In this document: positions 50,075 to 58,882 of the stretch, one piece after another
Layout of the letters: every line of letters starts with the position of its first letter
Numbering within the stretch: the stretch's first letter is position 1
Assembly: GCF_014650715.1 (NCBI RefSeq)
Contig: NZ_BMVM01000007.1
Location: 248,001-312,000 of the forward strand
Direction: 5' to 3'
DNA: 64,000 nt
Source of the DNA: Streptomyces bluensis
GTDB taxonomy: Bacteria > Actinomycetota > Actinomycetes > Streptomycetales > Streptomycetaceae
Made by a program: the position numbers and the translations under genes
The notes under the pieces: generated by a model
Told to the model about the DNA's origin: nothing
What the model saw: only the letters and a program-made list of their open reading frames with translations
Database searches by the model: none

Positions 50075-50238
50075 TTCAGCTGCTCCTTCGACGGGGACGC
50101 CAGAGAGCCTCTACGCCCGTAGACACAGGCGGTAGATGGTCGAACGTAAGCCTCCCCGCCCACCTGGGCAAGACCATCGCCGTTAACCGGACGAGTCGAT
50201 CATGTTTCGCACCCCTCCGGGTGACCGCCCGTGCCGGG

Positions 50239-51879
50239 TCAGGCGGTGAAACCGGCGACCCGGAGGGCGTGGACGAGGTCCCAGTGGCGTTCCTCCGACA
50301 CACGCCGCGCGGCCTGGAGGAGCAGCGGTCCGAGGCGCTGCGGGTCGGCGGCCACGCTGCGGACGGCTTCTTCGGGCGTACGGATACGCACGTACGCGTC
50401 CAGGAGCGCGCGCACCTCCCGCTCGCACCCCTCATCGGCGAGAGCGAGGACGGAGGCGCCGATCTCGGCGGCCGGGCGGGCCACGCCCTGCCGCAGCAGT
50501 TGCTCCCCGTCGACCGTGCGCCCCGCCTCGGCCAGCGCGTCCGCGGCGGCCACGAGCTTGTCGGCGGGGAGCGAGGCGGCCTCCCACAGGAGGGTGGCCC
50601 AGTCGGCGCCGAGGCCGACGCGGTGCAGTTCGGCGGCGAGCAGCGGGTAGCGGGCGGCGGGCCAGTGGGCGGCCTCGGCGAGCAGGACGTGTGCCTCACC
50701 GCTGCGCTGGTCGCGCCGCAGGGTGAGCAGCGTCTGGACGGTCACGATGATCTCCCGGCGGGCCTCGTCGTCGAGCGGCTGCCGGCGCTGCGGCTGGGGC
50801 TGGGCGGCCGCGGCCGTGTCGGCCACGCCCGCGAAACGGGCGCCTCGGGGGGTACGGGTCGCGGGGGCGGCCGGGGCGGGTTCCGCCGTCGTGGGGACGA
50901 CGGCGGCGGGGGGCGTCTCCTCGGCGTCCATCATCCCGGCGAAGCGGGCGCTCCCCCGGGGGCGGCGTTTGGACTTGGTGCGCTGCTTGGGGGCCGGGGC
51001 GGCGGGGGGCTCGCTCCGCGGCTCGGACGCGGGAGCGGTGCCCCCGGGGTCGGCGGGGGCGGCCGGGCCCGGCGCGTCGAAGCGGAAGCGGTCCTCCGTG
51101 TCGAGGGGCCCTGGGGCGCGGGGACCGACTCCTGGCCGGGAGCGGGACTCGTCCGCGCGTACGGCGCCGGCCGGTGCTTCGGCCCGCCCCGGGTGGTCGC
51201 GGTGGTCCGGCGCCTCGCCGGTACGGCCGTGGGGGGCCCGTGCGTCGTGTGTCCGGCCCTGGTCCCCGTCCTCCCACCGGTCGTGGGTGCGGCCGCGGTC
51301 CGGTACCCGGAAGACGGCCCCGGCGTCAGCCTCCTGAAAGTGCGGCGCGCCCCGCGTGGGTGTGTGCGGGGCGCGGCGGGCGAGGTTCGTGAGGCGGGCC
51401 CGGATCTCGGCGCAGCGGGCCGTGGCGCGCTCGTGGTCGTCCTGGGCCCAGGCCAGGTCGAGTCGGAGGGCCTCGGCCTCTTCGGGGGTGGCGGCCGTCT
51501 GGAGCCGCTCGGACAGCTCGGCGGTGCGCTCGGCGGCGTAGCGCTGTTCGCGGATCATGACATCGAGGCGGTCGGCCAGGGCGTCACGGGCGCCGGGACG
51601 GGCGTCGTGGGCGGCGAGCGAGGCGCTGTGCAGGACGCGGGCCCGGTCGGCCTCCTGGGCGGCGGCCGCGGGACCGTAGGCGGTGGCGAGGTCCTGAAGG
51701 AGCGCCTCGACCACGTCCCAGGGCGGGACCTCCCAGCCGTCGAGGCAGGCGCGCATGCCCTCGGGGTCCCGTTGCCAGAACACCGCGCACCAGCCGCCGC
51801 CCGGATCGAGCCGGGTCAGCAGCTTGTTCAGGTAGATCGCGAACTCCCTTACCTGCCCTGGGAGTTGGTCCACAGCCAT
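50239..51879 (-). CDS. Conserved-type protein of unknown function with Pro/Ala-rich middle
   Basis: A 546-aa protein I do not recognise. Residues 1-75 form a globular part (AIYLNKLLTRLDPGGGWCAV); 80-168 are helical and charged, a likely coiled coil (ERTAELSERLQTAATPEEAE). Residues 170-365 are Pro/Ala/Arg-rich and probably unstructured, with a duplicated RFAG motif at 312-315 and 348-351. The C-terminal 170 residues are a helical repeat of Ala/Leu-rich hairpins (AAELHRVGLGADWATLLWEA), like a tetratricopeptide-type solenoid. No signal peptide or membrane segment. Such Streptomyces proteins are often misnamed large tegument protein because of the Pro/Ala linker. Confidence 0.75.
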   Translation of the reverse strand: MAVDQLPGQVREFAIYLNKLLTRLDPGGGWCAVFWQRDPEGMRACLDGWEVPPWDVVEALLQDLATAYGPAAAAQEADRARVLHSASLAAHDARPGARDALADRLDVMIREQRYAAERTAELSERLQTAATPEEAEALRLDLAWAQDDHERATARCAEIRARLTNLARRAPHTPTRGAPHFQEADAGAVFRVPDRGRTHDRWEDGDQGRTHDARAPHGRTGEAPDHRDHPGRAEAPAGAVRADESRSRPGVGPRAPGPLDTEDRFRFDAPGPAAPADPGGTAPASEPRSEPPAAPAPKQRTKSKRRPRGSARFAGMMDAEETPPAAVVPTTAEPAPAAPATRTPRGARFAGVADTAAAAQPQPQRRQPLDDEARREIIVTVQTLLTLRRDQRSGEAHVLLAEAAHWPAARYPLLAAELHRVGLGADWATLLWEAASLPADKLVAAADALAEAGRTVDGEQLLRQGVARPAAEIGASVLALADEGCEREVRALLDAYVRIRTPEEAVRSVAADPQRLGPLLLQAARRVSEERHWDLVHALRVAGFTA

Positions 51880-52078
51880 CGCTCGACTCCCGCCAGACTG
51901 GAGTGCTTCGGTGCCGTAGACAACACCAGTCGTGTTACGGGGATGCTACGAAGAGTTTTCCGAACGAGCGCGGTGTGCTCTGCGGCGTCAGGTGATACCT
52001 GTGCGTGACCTTTTCGCGGGCGGACAACAGAAGGCGAACGAGGGGAGTACTACGACGACGGGACCCGGACGACAGGGC

Positions 52079-52259
52079 CTAGGGCCTGTTGCGAAAGTCC
52101 CGCCTGCCCGGCGACACCCGGCACGCCCTCTCGCCGCACCGGGCACAGGCCCAAGTACATCCAGTACGAGGGCCTGCGCCCGGCACGCCGAGAGCACGCA
52201 CCGGACGCCGCCGGGCCCGCCCTTCGGGCGGACGACGGGACTTTCGCAACAGGCCCTAG
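52079..52259. mobile_element. 181-bp MITE-like hairpin element flanked by CTAG
   Basis: GGGCCTGTTGCGAAAGTCCCG at the left and its complement at the right flank an interior that is itself one long imperfect hairpin around 52165. CTAG occurs at both outer edges (52079-52082 and 52256-52259), as expected for a duplicated CTAG/TA target used by IS5-type elements. It encodes nothing. Its right edge supplies the TAG stop codon of the minus-strand XRE gene. Related ends occur at 22119 and 52810 in this window. Confidence 0.8.
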
Positions 52260-52507
52260 ACGGGGGCGGGTACGCACTGGCCGGCGAGGGTGTCCATCGA
52301 CAGGCCCAGCACGTGGGCCAGCGCCGCCACCGTGAAGAAGGCCGGGGTCGGGGCGCGGCCGGTCTCGATCTTGCGGAGGGTCTCGGCGGAGATCCCGGCG
52401 GCGGCGGCGATCTCGGCCATGCTCCGGTCACCACGGGCCTCGCGCAGCAACCGCCCGAGCCGCTCCCCGCGCTCTCGCTCTTCGGGGGTCAGGGGGTTGC
52501 GAACCAT
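52256..52507 (-). CDS. Small XRE-family HTH regulator
   Basis: An 83-aa single helix-turn-helix protein: RLGRLLREARGDRSMAEIAA then AAGISAETLRKIETGRAPTP, a lambda-repressor-like five-helix domain without effector domain. The stop codon lies in the end of the MITE-like element, so the original C-terminus may have been altered by its insertion. The minus strand has TATTAAAAT just upstream of a GGGGG before the ATG at 52507, an AT-rich -10 candidate. Target unknown; it may regulate itself. Confidence 0.85.
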   Translation of the reverse strand: MVRNPLTPEERERGERLGRLLREARGDRSMAEIAAAAGISAETLRKIETGRAPTPAFFTVAALAHVLGLSMDTLAGQCVPAPV

Positions 52508-53003
52508 GCCCCCATTTTAATACCGACCCCCGTCGGCCGACCTGCTACGGCAGTGAGACCCGCACGGCCGAGCGCGCGCCGGCGGCCGACATCGGCGCCG
52601 CGGTGCGACCGCATCGGCGACATCGCGCATGCCATCGGCTCGCCGGCCATCGGGCCCAAGCTCATCGGTGGGGTGGCAAGGCCGGGCGCGTTCAGGTGTA
52701 ACCCCGGGGTGATCGGGCACTCGCGTGCCGAACGAACACCTCGATCGGCGAGGGTGCCCGGGGCCGGGACGCCAAGCGGGTCCGGGGAAGCGCGGGGGCG
52801 TTCCCGCGTCGTTCGGTGCGTGCTCTCGGCGTGCCGGATGAAGGCCCCTCGTAGCGGAGCTACGTGGGTCTTCGGCCGGTGCGGCGAGTGGGGGTACCTC
52901 CCACGCCCTTAAGGCAGTGGGGGAGCGTGCCGGGCGGCGTGGGGACGTGGCTGCGCTTCCCCGGGTCGCTCTGGACCGGCAGCGGGCCCCGGAACGGATG
53001 GCC
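52508..53003. other. Gene-free region upstream of the Clp ATPase
   Basis: No gene is supported in these 496 bp. It holds a 28-bp segment (52810-52837) that is the inverted copy of part of the MITE-like element at 52179-52207, a GTAGC-GGA-GCTAC stem (52852-52864) and a near-palindrome GTGGGGGTACCTCCCAC around 52892-52908. I do not see a HAIR (HspR) box or a CtsR-type site. Confidence 0.5.
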
Positions 53004-55580
53004 ATGACCAGCGGCTTCCCCGGTCCGCAGGGCTACGGCCCGGACCCCTTCGGAGAGTTCCTGGCACGCTTCTTCGGCGGGCCGCACCCCCAGCGCGTCG
53101 ACATCGGACGGCTGATGAGCAGGCAGGCCCGGCAGCTGATCGCCGACGCGGCCACATACGCGGCCGACCACGGCAGCAGCGACCTCGACACCCAGCACCT
53201 GCTGCGCGCAGCGGTCGCCATCGAACCCACCCGAAGTCTGCTGGCGGGCGCCGGCGCCGATCCCGACTCACTGGCCACCGAGATCGACCAGCGGATCGGT
53301 CCGGGCGGACAGCAAACCGGCAACGGTCCGTCGCCCTCGTCGCTCTCCCTGACCCCCGCGGTCAAACGGGCCCTCCTGGACGCCCACGAGCTGGCCCGGG
53401 TCAAGGGCACCGGCTACATCGGCCCCGAGCACGTCCTCACCGCCCTGGCCGCCAACCCGGACTCGGCGGCCGGGCACATCCTGAACGCCCGCCGGCTCAC
53501 GCCCCCCTCGCTGCCGTCCGAGGCACCGGAGTCGTCGGCGGCGGGCTACCCGGCGGGCGTCCAGACGCGCCCCGACCGCCAGCAGCGCGGCCCCACTCCG
53601 ACGCTCGACAAGTACGGCCGCGATCTGACCGAGCTCGCCCGGCAGGGCCGTATCGATCCCGTGATCGGCCGGGACGAGGAGATCGAGCAGACGGTGGAGG
53701 TGCTGTCCCGGCGCGGCAAGAACAACCCGGTGCTGATCGGTGAGGCGGGCGTGGGCAAGACCGCGATCGTGGAGGGGCTCGCCCAGCGCATCGCCGACGG
53801 GGACGTGCCCGACGTCCTGGGGGGCCGCCGCGTGGTCGCCCTGGATCTGGCGGGTGTGGTCGCCGGGACCCGGTTCCGCGGTGACTTCGAGGAGCGGCTG
53901 ACGAACATCGTCGACGAGATCCGGACGCACTCGGGGCAGCTGATCGTGTTCATCGACGAGCTGCACACCGTGGTCGGCACCGGCGCCGGGGAGAGCAGCG
54001 CGATGGACGCGGGCAACATCCTCAAGCCGGCCCTGGCGCGCGGCGAGCTGCACATCGTGGGCGCCACGACGCTGGAGGAGTTCCGCCGGATCGAGAAGGA
54101 CGCGGCCCTCGCCCGCCGCTTCCAGCCGATCCTGGTGCCCGAGCCGACCGTCGCGGACGCCCTGGAGATCCTGCGAGGTCTCAGCGACCGCTACGAGGCC
54201 CACCACCAGGTCCGCTACACCGACGAGGCGCTGGTGGCGGCCGTGGAGCTGTCCGACCGCTACCTCGCCGACCGGCAGCTCCCGGACAAGGCCATCGACC
54301 TGATGGACCAGGCGGGCGCCCGCGTACGGCTGCGCGCCGGCACGAAGGGCACCGACGTCCGGTCCCTGGAGCGCGAGATCGAGCAGCTGACCCGGGACAA
54401 GGACCAGGCGGTCGCGAACGAACAGTACGAGCAGGCCACCCAGTTGCGTGACCGTATCGGCGAGCTGAAGCAGAAGGTCGGCGACGCCGGCACCGAGGTG
54501 CGGTCGACCGACGACGGGCAGCACCTGGAGGTGACCGCCGAGGATGTCGCCGAGGTGGTCTCCCGCCAGACCGGCATCCCCGTCAGCAGCCTCACCCAGG
54601 AGGAGAAGGAACGTCTGCTCGGCCTGGAGGAGCACCTGCACCAGCGGGTCATCGGGCAGGACGAGGCGGTGAGCGCGGTGTCCGACGCGATCCTGCGCTC
54701 GCGGGCCGGTCTGGCCAGCCCCGACCGGCCGATCGGCAGCTTCCTCTTCCTCGGTCCGACCGGCGTCGGCAAGACGGAGCTGGCCCGTGCGCTCGCGGAG
54801 GTGCTGTTCGGCAGCGAGGAGCGGATGGTGCGCCTCGACATGAGCGAGTACCAGGAGCAGCACACCGTGAGCCGCCTGGTCGGCGCGCCGCCCGGTTACG
54901 TCGGTCACGAGGAGGCCGGCCAGCTCACCGAGACCGTGCGCCGCCACCCGTACTCGCTGCTGTTGCTGGACGAGGTGGAGAAGGCCCACCCGGACGTCTT
55001 CAACATCCTGCTTCAGGTCCTCGACGACGGACGGCTCACCGACGCCCAGGGCCGGACCGTGGACTTCGCCCACACCGTCATCGTGATGACCAGCAACCTG
55101 GGCTCCGAGGCGATCGCCCGGCGCGGTTCCGGTCTGGGTTTCGCCGCGGGCGGCGCCGAGGCCGACGAGGAAGCGCGGCGCGAGCGGATCCTGCGTCCGC
55201 TGCGCGAGCACTTCCGCCCGGAGTTCCTCAACCGCGTCGACGAGATCGTCGTCTTCCACCAGCTCACCGACCAGCAGTTGCGGCGCATCACCGACCTGTT
55301 GCTGGAGCAGACCCGGCGCCGCCTGCACGCGCAGGGCGTCACGATCGAGTTCACCGAGAGGGCCGTGGACTGGCTGGCCCGCCACGGCCACGAGCCGGAG
55401 TACGGCGCCCGCCCGCTGCGCCGCACCATCCAGCGGGAGGTCGACAACCATCTGTCGCGGCTGCTCCTCGAAGGGCGCCTCTCGGCGGGCGGCCGGGTGG
55501 TGGTGGGCGCCGAGGACGGGCGGCTGACGTTCGACACGCCGCCGCCCGCCCCGGTCTCCGGCCCGGATACCGGGAGCTGA
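53004..55580 (+). CDS. ClpC-type AAA+ protease ATPase subunit
   Basis: An 858-aa Hsp100 unfoldase. N-terminal double Clp repeat (about residues 35-165), AAA1 with Walker A GEAGVGKT near 248 and Walker B LIVFIDELH, a short middle region with a UvrB/UvrC-like motif (NEQYEQATQLRDRIGEL, about 475-490), AAA2 with Walker A GPTGVGKT near 588 and Walker B LLLLDEVEKAH, and a GLGF loop near 712 of the type that docks on ClpP. UVR motif and LGF loop make it ClpC-like rather than ClpB. An N-terminal Gly/Pro stretch is longer than usual. ATG 53004 or 52998 are both possible. Confidence 0.9.
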   Translation: MTSGFPGPQGYGPDPFGEFLARFFGGPHPQRVDIGRLMSRQARQLIADAATYAADHGSSDLDTQHLLRAAVAIEPTRSLLAGAGADPDSLATEIDQRIGPGGQQTGNGPSPSSLSLTPAVKRALLDAHELARVKGTGYIGPEHVLTALAANPDSAAGHILNARRLTPPSLPSEAPESSAAGYPAGVQTRPDRQQRGPTPTLDKYGRDLTELARQGRIDPVIGRDEEIEQTVEVLSRRGKNNPVLIGEAGVGKTAIVEGLAQRIADGDVPDVLGGRRVVALDLAGVVAGTRFRGDFEERLTNIVDEIRTHSGQLIVFIDELHTVVGTGAGESSAMDAGNILKPALARGELHIVGATTLEEFRRIEKDAALARRFQPILVPEPTVADALEILRGLSDRYEAHHQVRYTDEALVAAVELSDRYLADRQLPDKAIDLMDQAGARVRLRAGTKGTDVRSLEREIEQLTRDKDQAVANEQYEQATQLRDRIGELKQKVGDAGTEVRSTDDGQHLEVTAEDVAEVVSRQTGIPVSSLTQEEKERLLGLEEHLHQRVIGQDEAVSAVSDAILRSRAGLASPDRPIGSFLFLGPTGVGKTELARALAEVLFGSEERMVRLDMSEYQEQHTVSRLVGAPPGYVGHEEAGQLTETVRRHPYSLLLLDEVEKAHPDVFNILLQVLDDGRLTDAQGRTVDFAHTVIVMTSNLGSEAIARRGSGLGFAAGGAEADEEARRERILRPLREHFRPEFLNRVDEIVVFHQLTDQQLRRITDLLLEQTRRRLHAQGVTIEFTERAVDWLARHGHEPEYGARPLRRTIQREVDNHLSRLLLEGRLSAGGRVVVGAEDGRLTFDTPPPAPVSGPDTGS

Positions 55581-55602
55581 GCCGGGGACGGGCTGCCCCG
55601 GC
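55581..55602. terminator. Short hairpin between the Clp ATPase and gamma-glutamyltransferase genes
   Basis: GCCGGGG (55581-55587) can pair with CCCCGGC (55596-55602) directly after the stop codon, in the 50-bp gap between convergent genes. There is no T run; the stem is short, so this is tentative. Confidence 0.4.
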
Positions 55603-55630
55603 GCCTTAGCACCCGGCCCCGGCTACGGTG

Positions 55631-57430
55631 CTACGGCGTCGGCCGTACCACCATCGCCGAGCCGCCGCCGCGTCGTACGGTCTCGGCGGCGGCCAGCCAC
55701 TTGCCGTTCGGCAGGCGCTGGACGCCGGTCGCGGCGCCGATCTCCGGGTTCTGCCGGAAGCCGTGGCCGATGGCTTCCAGTTCGGCCTTCAGGGGGCTGC
55801 TCCACAGGCCGGGTTCGAGTTCGGTGGTGGTCTGGTTGCGCTGGCTGGCGCGCGGCGCGGCGATCGCGTCGACCAGCGGCTGACCGCGGTCGAGGAAACC
55901 GGTCAGCGTCTGCAGGACCGTCGTGATGATGGTCGCGCCACCCGGCGAACCGAGCGCCACCACGGGCTTGCCGTGCTGGTCCAGCACGATCGTCGGCGAC
56001 ATCGACGAGCGGGGCCGCTTGCCCGGACCCGGCAGGTTCGGGTCGTGGACGGCCGGGCTGGCCGGGGTGAAGGAGAAGTCCGTCAGCTCGTTGTTGAGGA
56101 GGAAACCGCGGTCCGGGACGGTGATGGCGCTGCCACCGGTCTGCTCGATGGTGAGCGTGTACGAGACGACGTTCCCCCACTTGTCGGCCACGGTGAGGTG
56201 GGTGGTGCTGTCGCCCTCGTACGTCGTCGGGGCCGCCGTACCGCTCGTGTCGCACTTCGCCGGGTTGCGCGGGTCGCCGGGCGCCACCGGGCTGGTGAGC
56301 ACCGCGTCGTCCTTGATCAGGCACTCCCGCGCGTCGGCGTATTTCTGCGACACCAGTTCCTTCGTCGGTACGTCCTCGAAGGCGGGGTCGCCCACCCAGC
56401 GCCCGCGGTCGGCGAACGCGATCCGGCTGGCCTCGATGTAGCGGTGCAGGTACTGGGCGTCACTGGCCTTCGACAGGTCCGTCCGCTCAAGGATGTTGAG
56501 CGCCTCGCCGACGGTCGTGCCGCCCGACGAGGAGGGCGCCATCGCGTAGACGTCGAGGCCGCGGTACGAGGTCTTCGTGGGTGCCTGGAGCTTCGTGCGG
56601 TACGCGGACAGGTCCTTCAGCGACAGGTCGCCGGGGCGGGCGGTGTAGCCGGATTCCGGGTCCACCGGCGGCTCGTTGACGGTGTCGACGATGTCGCGGG
56701 CCAGTGTGCCGCGGTAGAGGGCGCCGGCGCCCTTGCGGCCCAGTTCCTCGTACGTACGGGCCAGATCGGGGTTCTTGAAGGTGGAGCCGACGACCGGCAG
56801 TTCGCCGCCCGGCAGGAAGAGCTCGGCCGTGTCCGGGAAGTACCGGAACCGGGTCTCGTTGGACGCGGTCTGCGAGCGGAAGGTCTCGTCGACGGTGAAT
56901 CCGTCGCGGGCGAGCCGTACCGCGGGCTTCAGCAGGGTGCCGAGCCGTTTGCTGCCCCAGCTGTCCAGCGCTGTCTGCCAGGTGGCGGGGGTGCCGGGCG
57001 TACCGACGCTCAGACCGCTGCTGACCGCGTCGGCGAAGGGGACGGCCTTCCCGTCCTCCACGAACAGGTTCTGGTCGGCGGTCAGGGGCGCGGTCTCGCG
57101 GCCGTCGACGGTGTGCACCGTGCGGGAGGCGGCGTCGTAGTAGACGAAGTAGCCGCCTCCGCCGATGCCCGCCGAGTACGGCTCGGTGACGCCCAGGGCG
57201 GCGGCCGTGGCGACCGCCGCGTCGACGGCGTTGCCGCCGCCGCGCAGCACCTCGATACCGGCGGCTGAGGCATCCGGGTCGACGCTCGACACGGCGCCGC
57301 CGTAGCCGACGGCGACGGGCTCCTTCCGGGCACCGTCCTGTCCGGCGGAGGGCGGCGCCGCGGCCCCCACCGACATCACCGCGGCCGAAACCGCCAGAAG
57401 CGCCAGTCTCCGTGCGACAGGGCGAGTCAT
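55631..57430 (-). CDS. ggt: Secreted gamma-glutamyltransferase
   Basis: A 599-aa GGT with a signal peptide (RRLALLAVSAAVMSVGAAAP). It self-cleaves before the Thr of GDSTTHLTVADKWGNVVSYT, which becomes the nucleophile. Other family blocks: VLRGGGNAVDAAVATAAALG, the GIGGGGYFVYYDA loop, KRPRSSMSPTIVLDQHGKPV and the oxyanion GSPGGATIITTV. It transfers or hydrolyses the gamma-glutamyl group of glutathione, mycothiol-free peptides or poly-gamma-glutamate outside the cell. It converges on the Clp gene; a second, cytosolic homologue lies at 32160. Confidence 0.94.
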   Translation of the reverse strand: MTRPVARRLALLAVSAAVMSVGAAAPPSAGQDGARKEPVAVGYGGAVSSVDPDASAAGIEVLRGGGNAVDAAVATAAALGVTEPYSAGIGGGGYFVYYDAASRTVHTVDGRETAPLTADQNLFVEDGKAVPFADAVSSGLSVGTPGTPATWQTALDSWGSKRLGTLLKPAVRLARDGFTVDETFRSQTASNETRFRYFPDTAELFLPGGELPVVGSTFKNPDLARTYEELGRKGAGALYRGTLARDIVDTVNEPPVDPESGYTARPGDLSLKDLSAYRTKLQAPTKTSYRGLDVYAMAPSSSGGTTVGEALNILERTDLSKASDAQYLHRYIEASRIAFADRGRWVGDPAFEDVPTKELVSQKYADARECLIKDDAVLTSPVAPGDPRNPAKCDTSGTAAPTTYEGDSTTHLTVADKWGNVVSYTLTIEQTGGSAITVPDRGFLLNNELTDFSFTPASPAVHDPNLPGPGKRPRSSMSPTIVLDQHGKPVVALGSPGGATIITTVLQTLTGFLDRGQPLVDAIAAPRASQRNQTTTELEPGLWSSPLKAELEAIGHGFRQNPEIGAATGVQRLPNGKWLAAAETVRRGGGSAMVVRPTP

Positions 57431-57536
57431 CCGCTACCTCCAGTTGACGACCGTCCGCGCAGCGTAACTCGCTTGCCATGGGCGCGTCAGGGCGACCCCG
57501 GACAGGGTTGGGGAGCGCCCGCTAGCATGCGCGCCC

Positions 57537-58295
57537 ATGAATGCCGAAGTGACCGACCTCGTCCTGACCGTGATCGTGGCGGGCGTCGCCGCCGCGCTGG
57601 GCTGGACCGCCCGGACCTATCTGTGGAAGCGGAAGCTCAACCGCAAGCAGGCCTTCTTCGGTTTGCCCGACAACGCCGAGTCACTGCTGGTGGTGAACCG
57701 CGAGGCCACCGGCGGCCCGGATCTGACAGTGACGCGTCACGATGTGTCCGCGCTGCTCGAACTCGCCGCGCTCATCAAGGACTGCGGTGCGCACGCGCAG
57801 ATCGTCGCGCACGACGCGACCCAGCAGGGTTTCGGGGAGCGAACGGAGTTCTGCGTGGGCCACCCGGCCCCGAACCGCCGTATGGCGGCCCATCTGGCGT
57901 CCCTGCTGCCGGGCGTCCAGGTGAACTCCGACCCCGAACCCGGTCCGGACCGGGGCGCCTTCCTGATCGGCAAGGAGCAGTACCGGCTGGAGGCCGGCCG
58001 CAGCGAGTACGTCCTCCTGGCCCGGCTCACCGCGGACCAGGGCCACACGGCCCGCCCGGTCTTCCTGTTCTGCGGCCAGCGCGCGGTCACCACCCAGGCG
58101 GCGACCCGCTATCTGTCCCGCAACCACGAGCGGCTGGCCCGCAAACACGGCAACAACACCTTCGTCCTGCTGCTGAAGGTGGTGAACTCGCAGGCGTACG
58201 GCCCCGACGTGGTCGAGCTGGTGGCCGATGTGACGAAGGCGGCACAGACCCCGATACCGGCGGTGGTTCCGCGCCCCTCACACCGCGCTTCATAG
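57537..58295 (+). CDS. Membrane-anchored protein of unknown function
   Basis: A 252-aa protein with one N-terminal membrane helix (LVLTVIVAGVAAALGW) followed by a positive WKRKLNRKQ stretch, so the rest is cytosolic by the positive-inside rule. The soluble part has alternating strands and helices (ESLLVVNREA, DVSALLELAALIKDCGAHAQ) and a RPVFLFCGQRAVTTQAATRY segment. I do not recognise the family; it looks like a secreted-or-membrane protein conserved in Streptomyces. TAGCAT at 57523-57528 lies 8 nt before the ATG. A peptidase fragment follows directly. Confidence 0.68.
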   Translation: MNAEVTDLVLTVIVAGVAAALGWTARTYLWKRKLNRKQAFFGLPDNAESLLVVNREATGGPDLTVTRHDVSALLELAALIKDCGAHAQIVAHDATQQGFGERTEFCVGHPAPNRRMAAHLASLLPGVQVNSDPEPGPDRGAFLIGKEQYRLEAGRSEYVLLARLTADQGHTARPVFLFCGQRAVTTQAATRYLSRNHERLARKHGNNTFVLLLKVVNSQAYGPDVVELVADVTKAAQTPIPAVVPRPSHRAS

Positions 58296-58568
58296 ATGTC
58301 CAGGGGGCTGACAACGGGCGGGGGCTCCCCCGACAAGGTCACCGGAACCGAGGAGAGCGGCACCCTCGTCGCACACCTCTACGACGTGGGGCCGCTCGGC
58401 CTCGTCAGGCTGGTCAGCCACGACGTTCCGTCAGGTCACCGTCTTGCCCTCGTCGTCAACACGGTCGACCCGCTCCGCATCGAGCACAACCCGTCCGGCG
58501 CGCAGCTGACCTTCTCCTCACCGCGGCGCGGTTCCTCCTATGTGTCGGTGCCGCTGCGCGAGCAGTGA
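58296..58568 (+). pseudogene. C-terminal fragment of an X-Pro dipeptidyl-peptidase / CocE-type hydrolase
   Basis: From about codon 22 the frame reads GTLVAHLYDVGPLGLVRLVS, then GHRLALVVNTVDPLRIEHNP and LTFSSPRRGSSYVSVPLRE. These match the jelly-roll C-terminal domain of S15-type X-Pro dipeptidyl-peptidases, which are normally 600 aa or longer. The Ser-Asp-His hydrolase domain is missing; the region upstream belongs to an unrelated gene. The first 20 codons look random. It is a remnant rather than a working gene. Confidence 0.65.
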
Positions 58569-58882
58569 TCTCCGGCTGCCACCGGGCGGGTCTGGCCTTG
58601 TGAGCTGCTGCCCTCCCCCTACGGTCCCGGGTCCCGAACGGGGGTGAACGGCACATCGTAGTCGACCGACTGACAGACGAAGGCGGGGTGTTCGCCCGTA
58701 CCGGGGCCCTCACCGCCATCGGTCGTCGGGCGTCCTGTCATGAAGTCCGCTCCCCCGCTCAGTGGCATGTCCCACCCTGCCCACCCTCGCTTGTGTCGCC
58801 GAACCCGCAAACTATCCGGACAGGAACGGACTTGATATGCGACACGCATCGATCACGAGTTAGCCGTATTTTCACGGTGGGA

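Noticed and set aside
58619..58849. 76-codon minus-strand frame ending near CQSVDYDVPF
   Set aside because: No recognisable domain, mixed third-position composition and no clear start. Could be a small gene, but I cannot support it.
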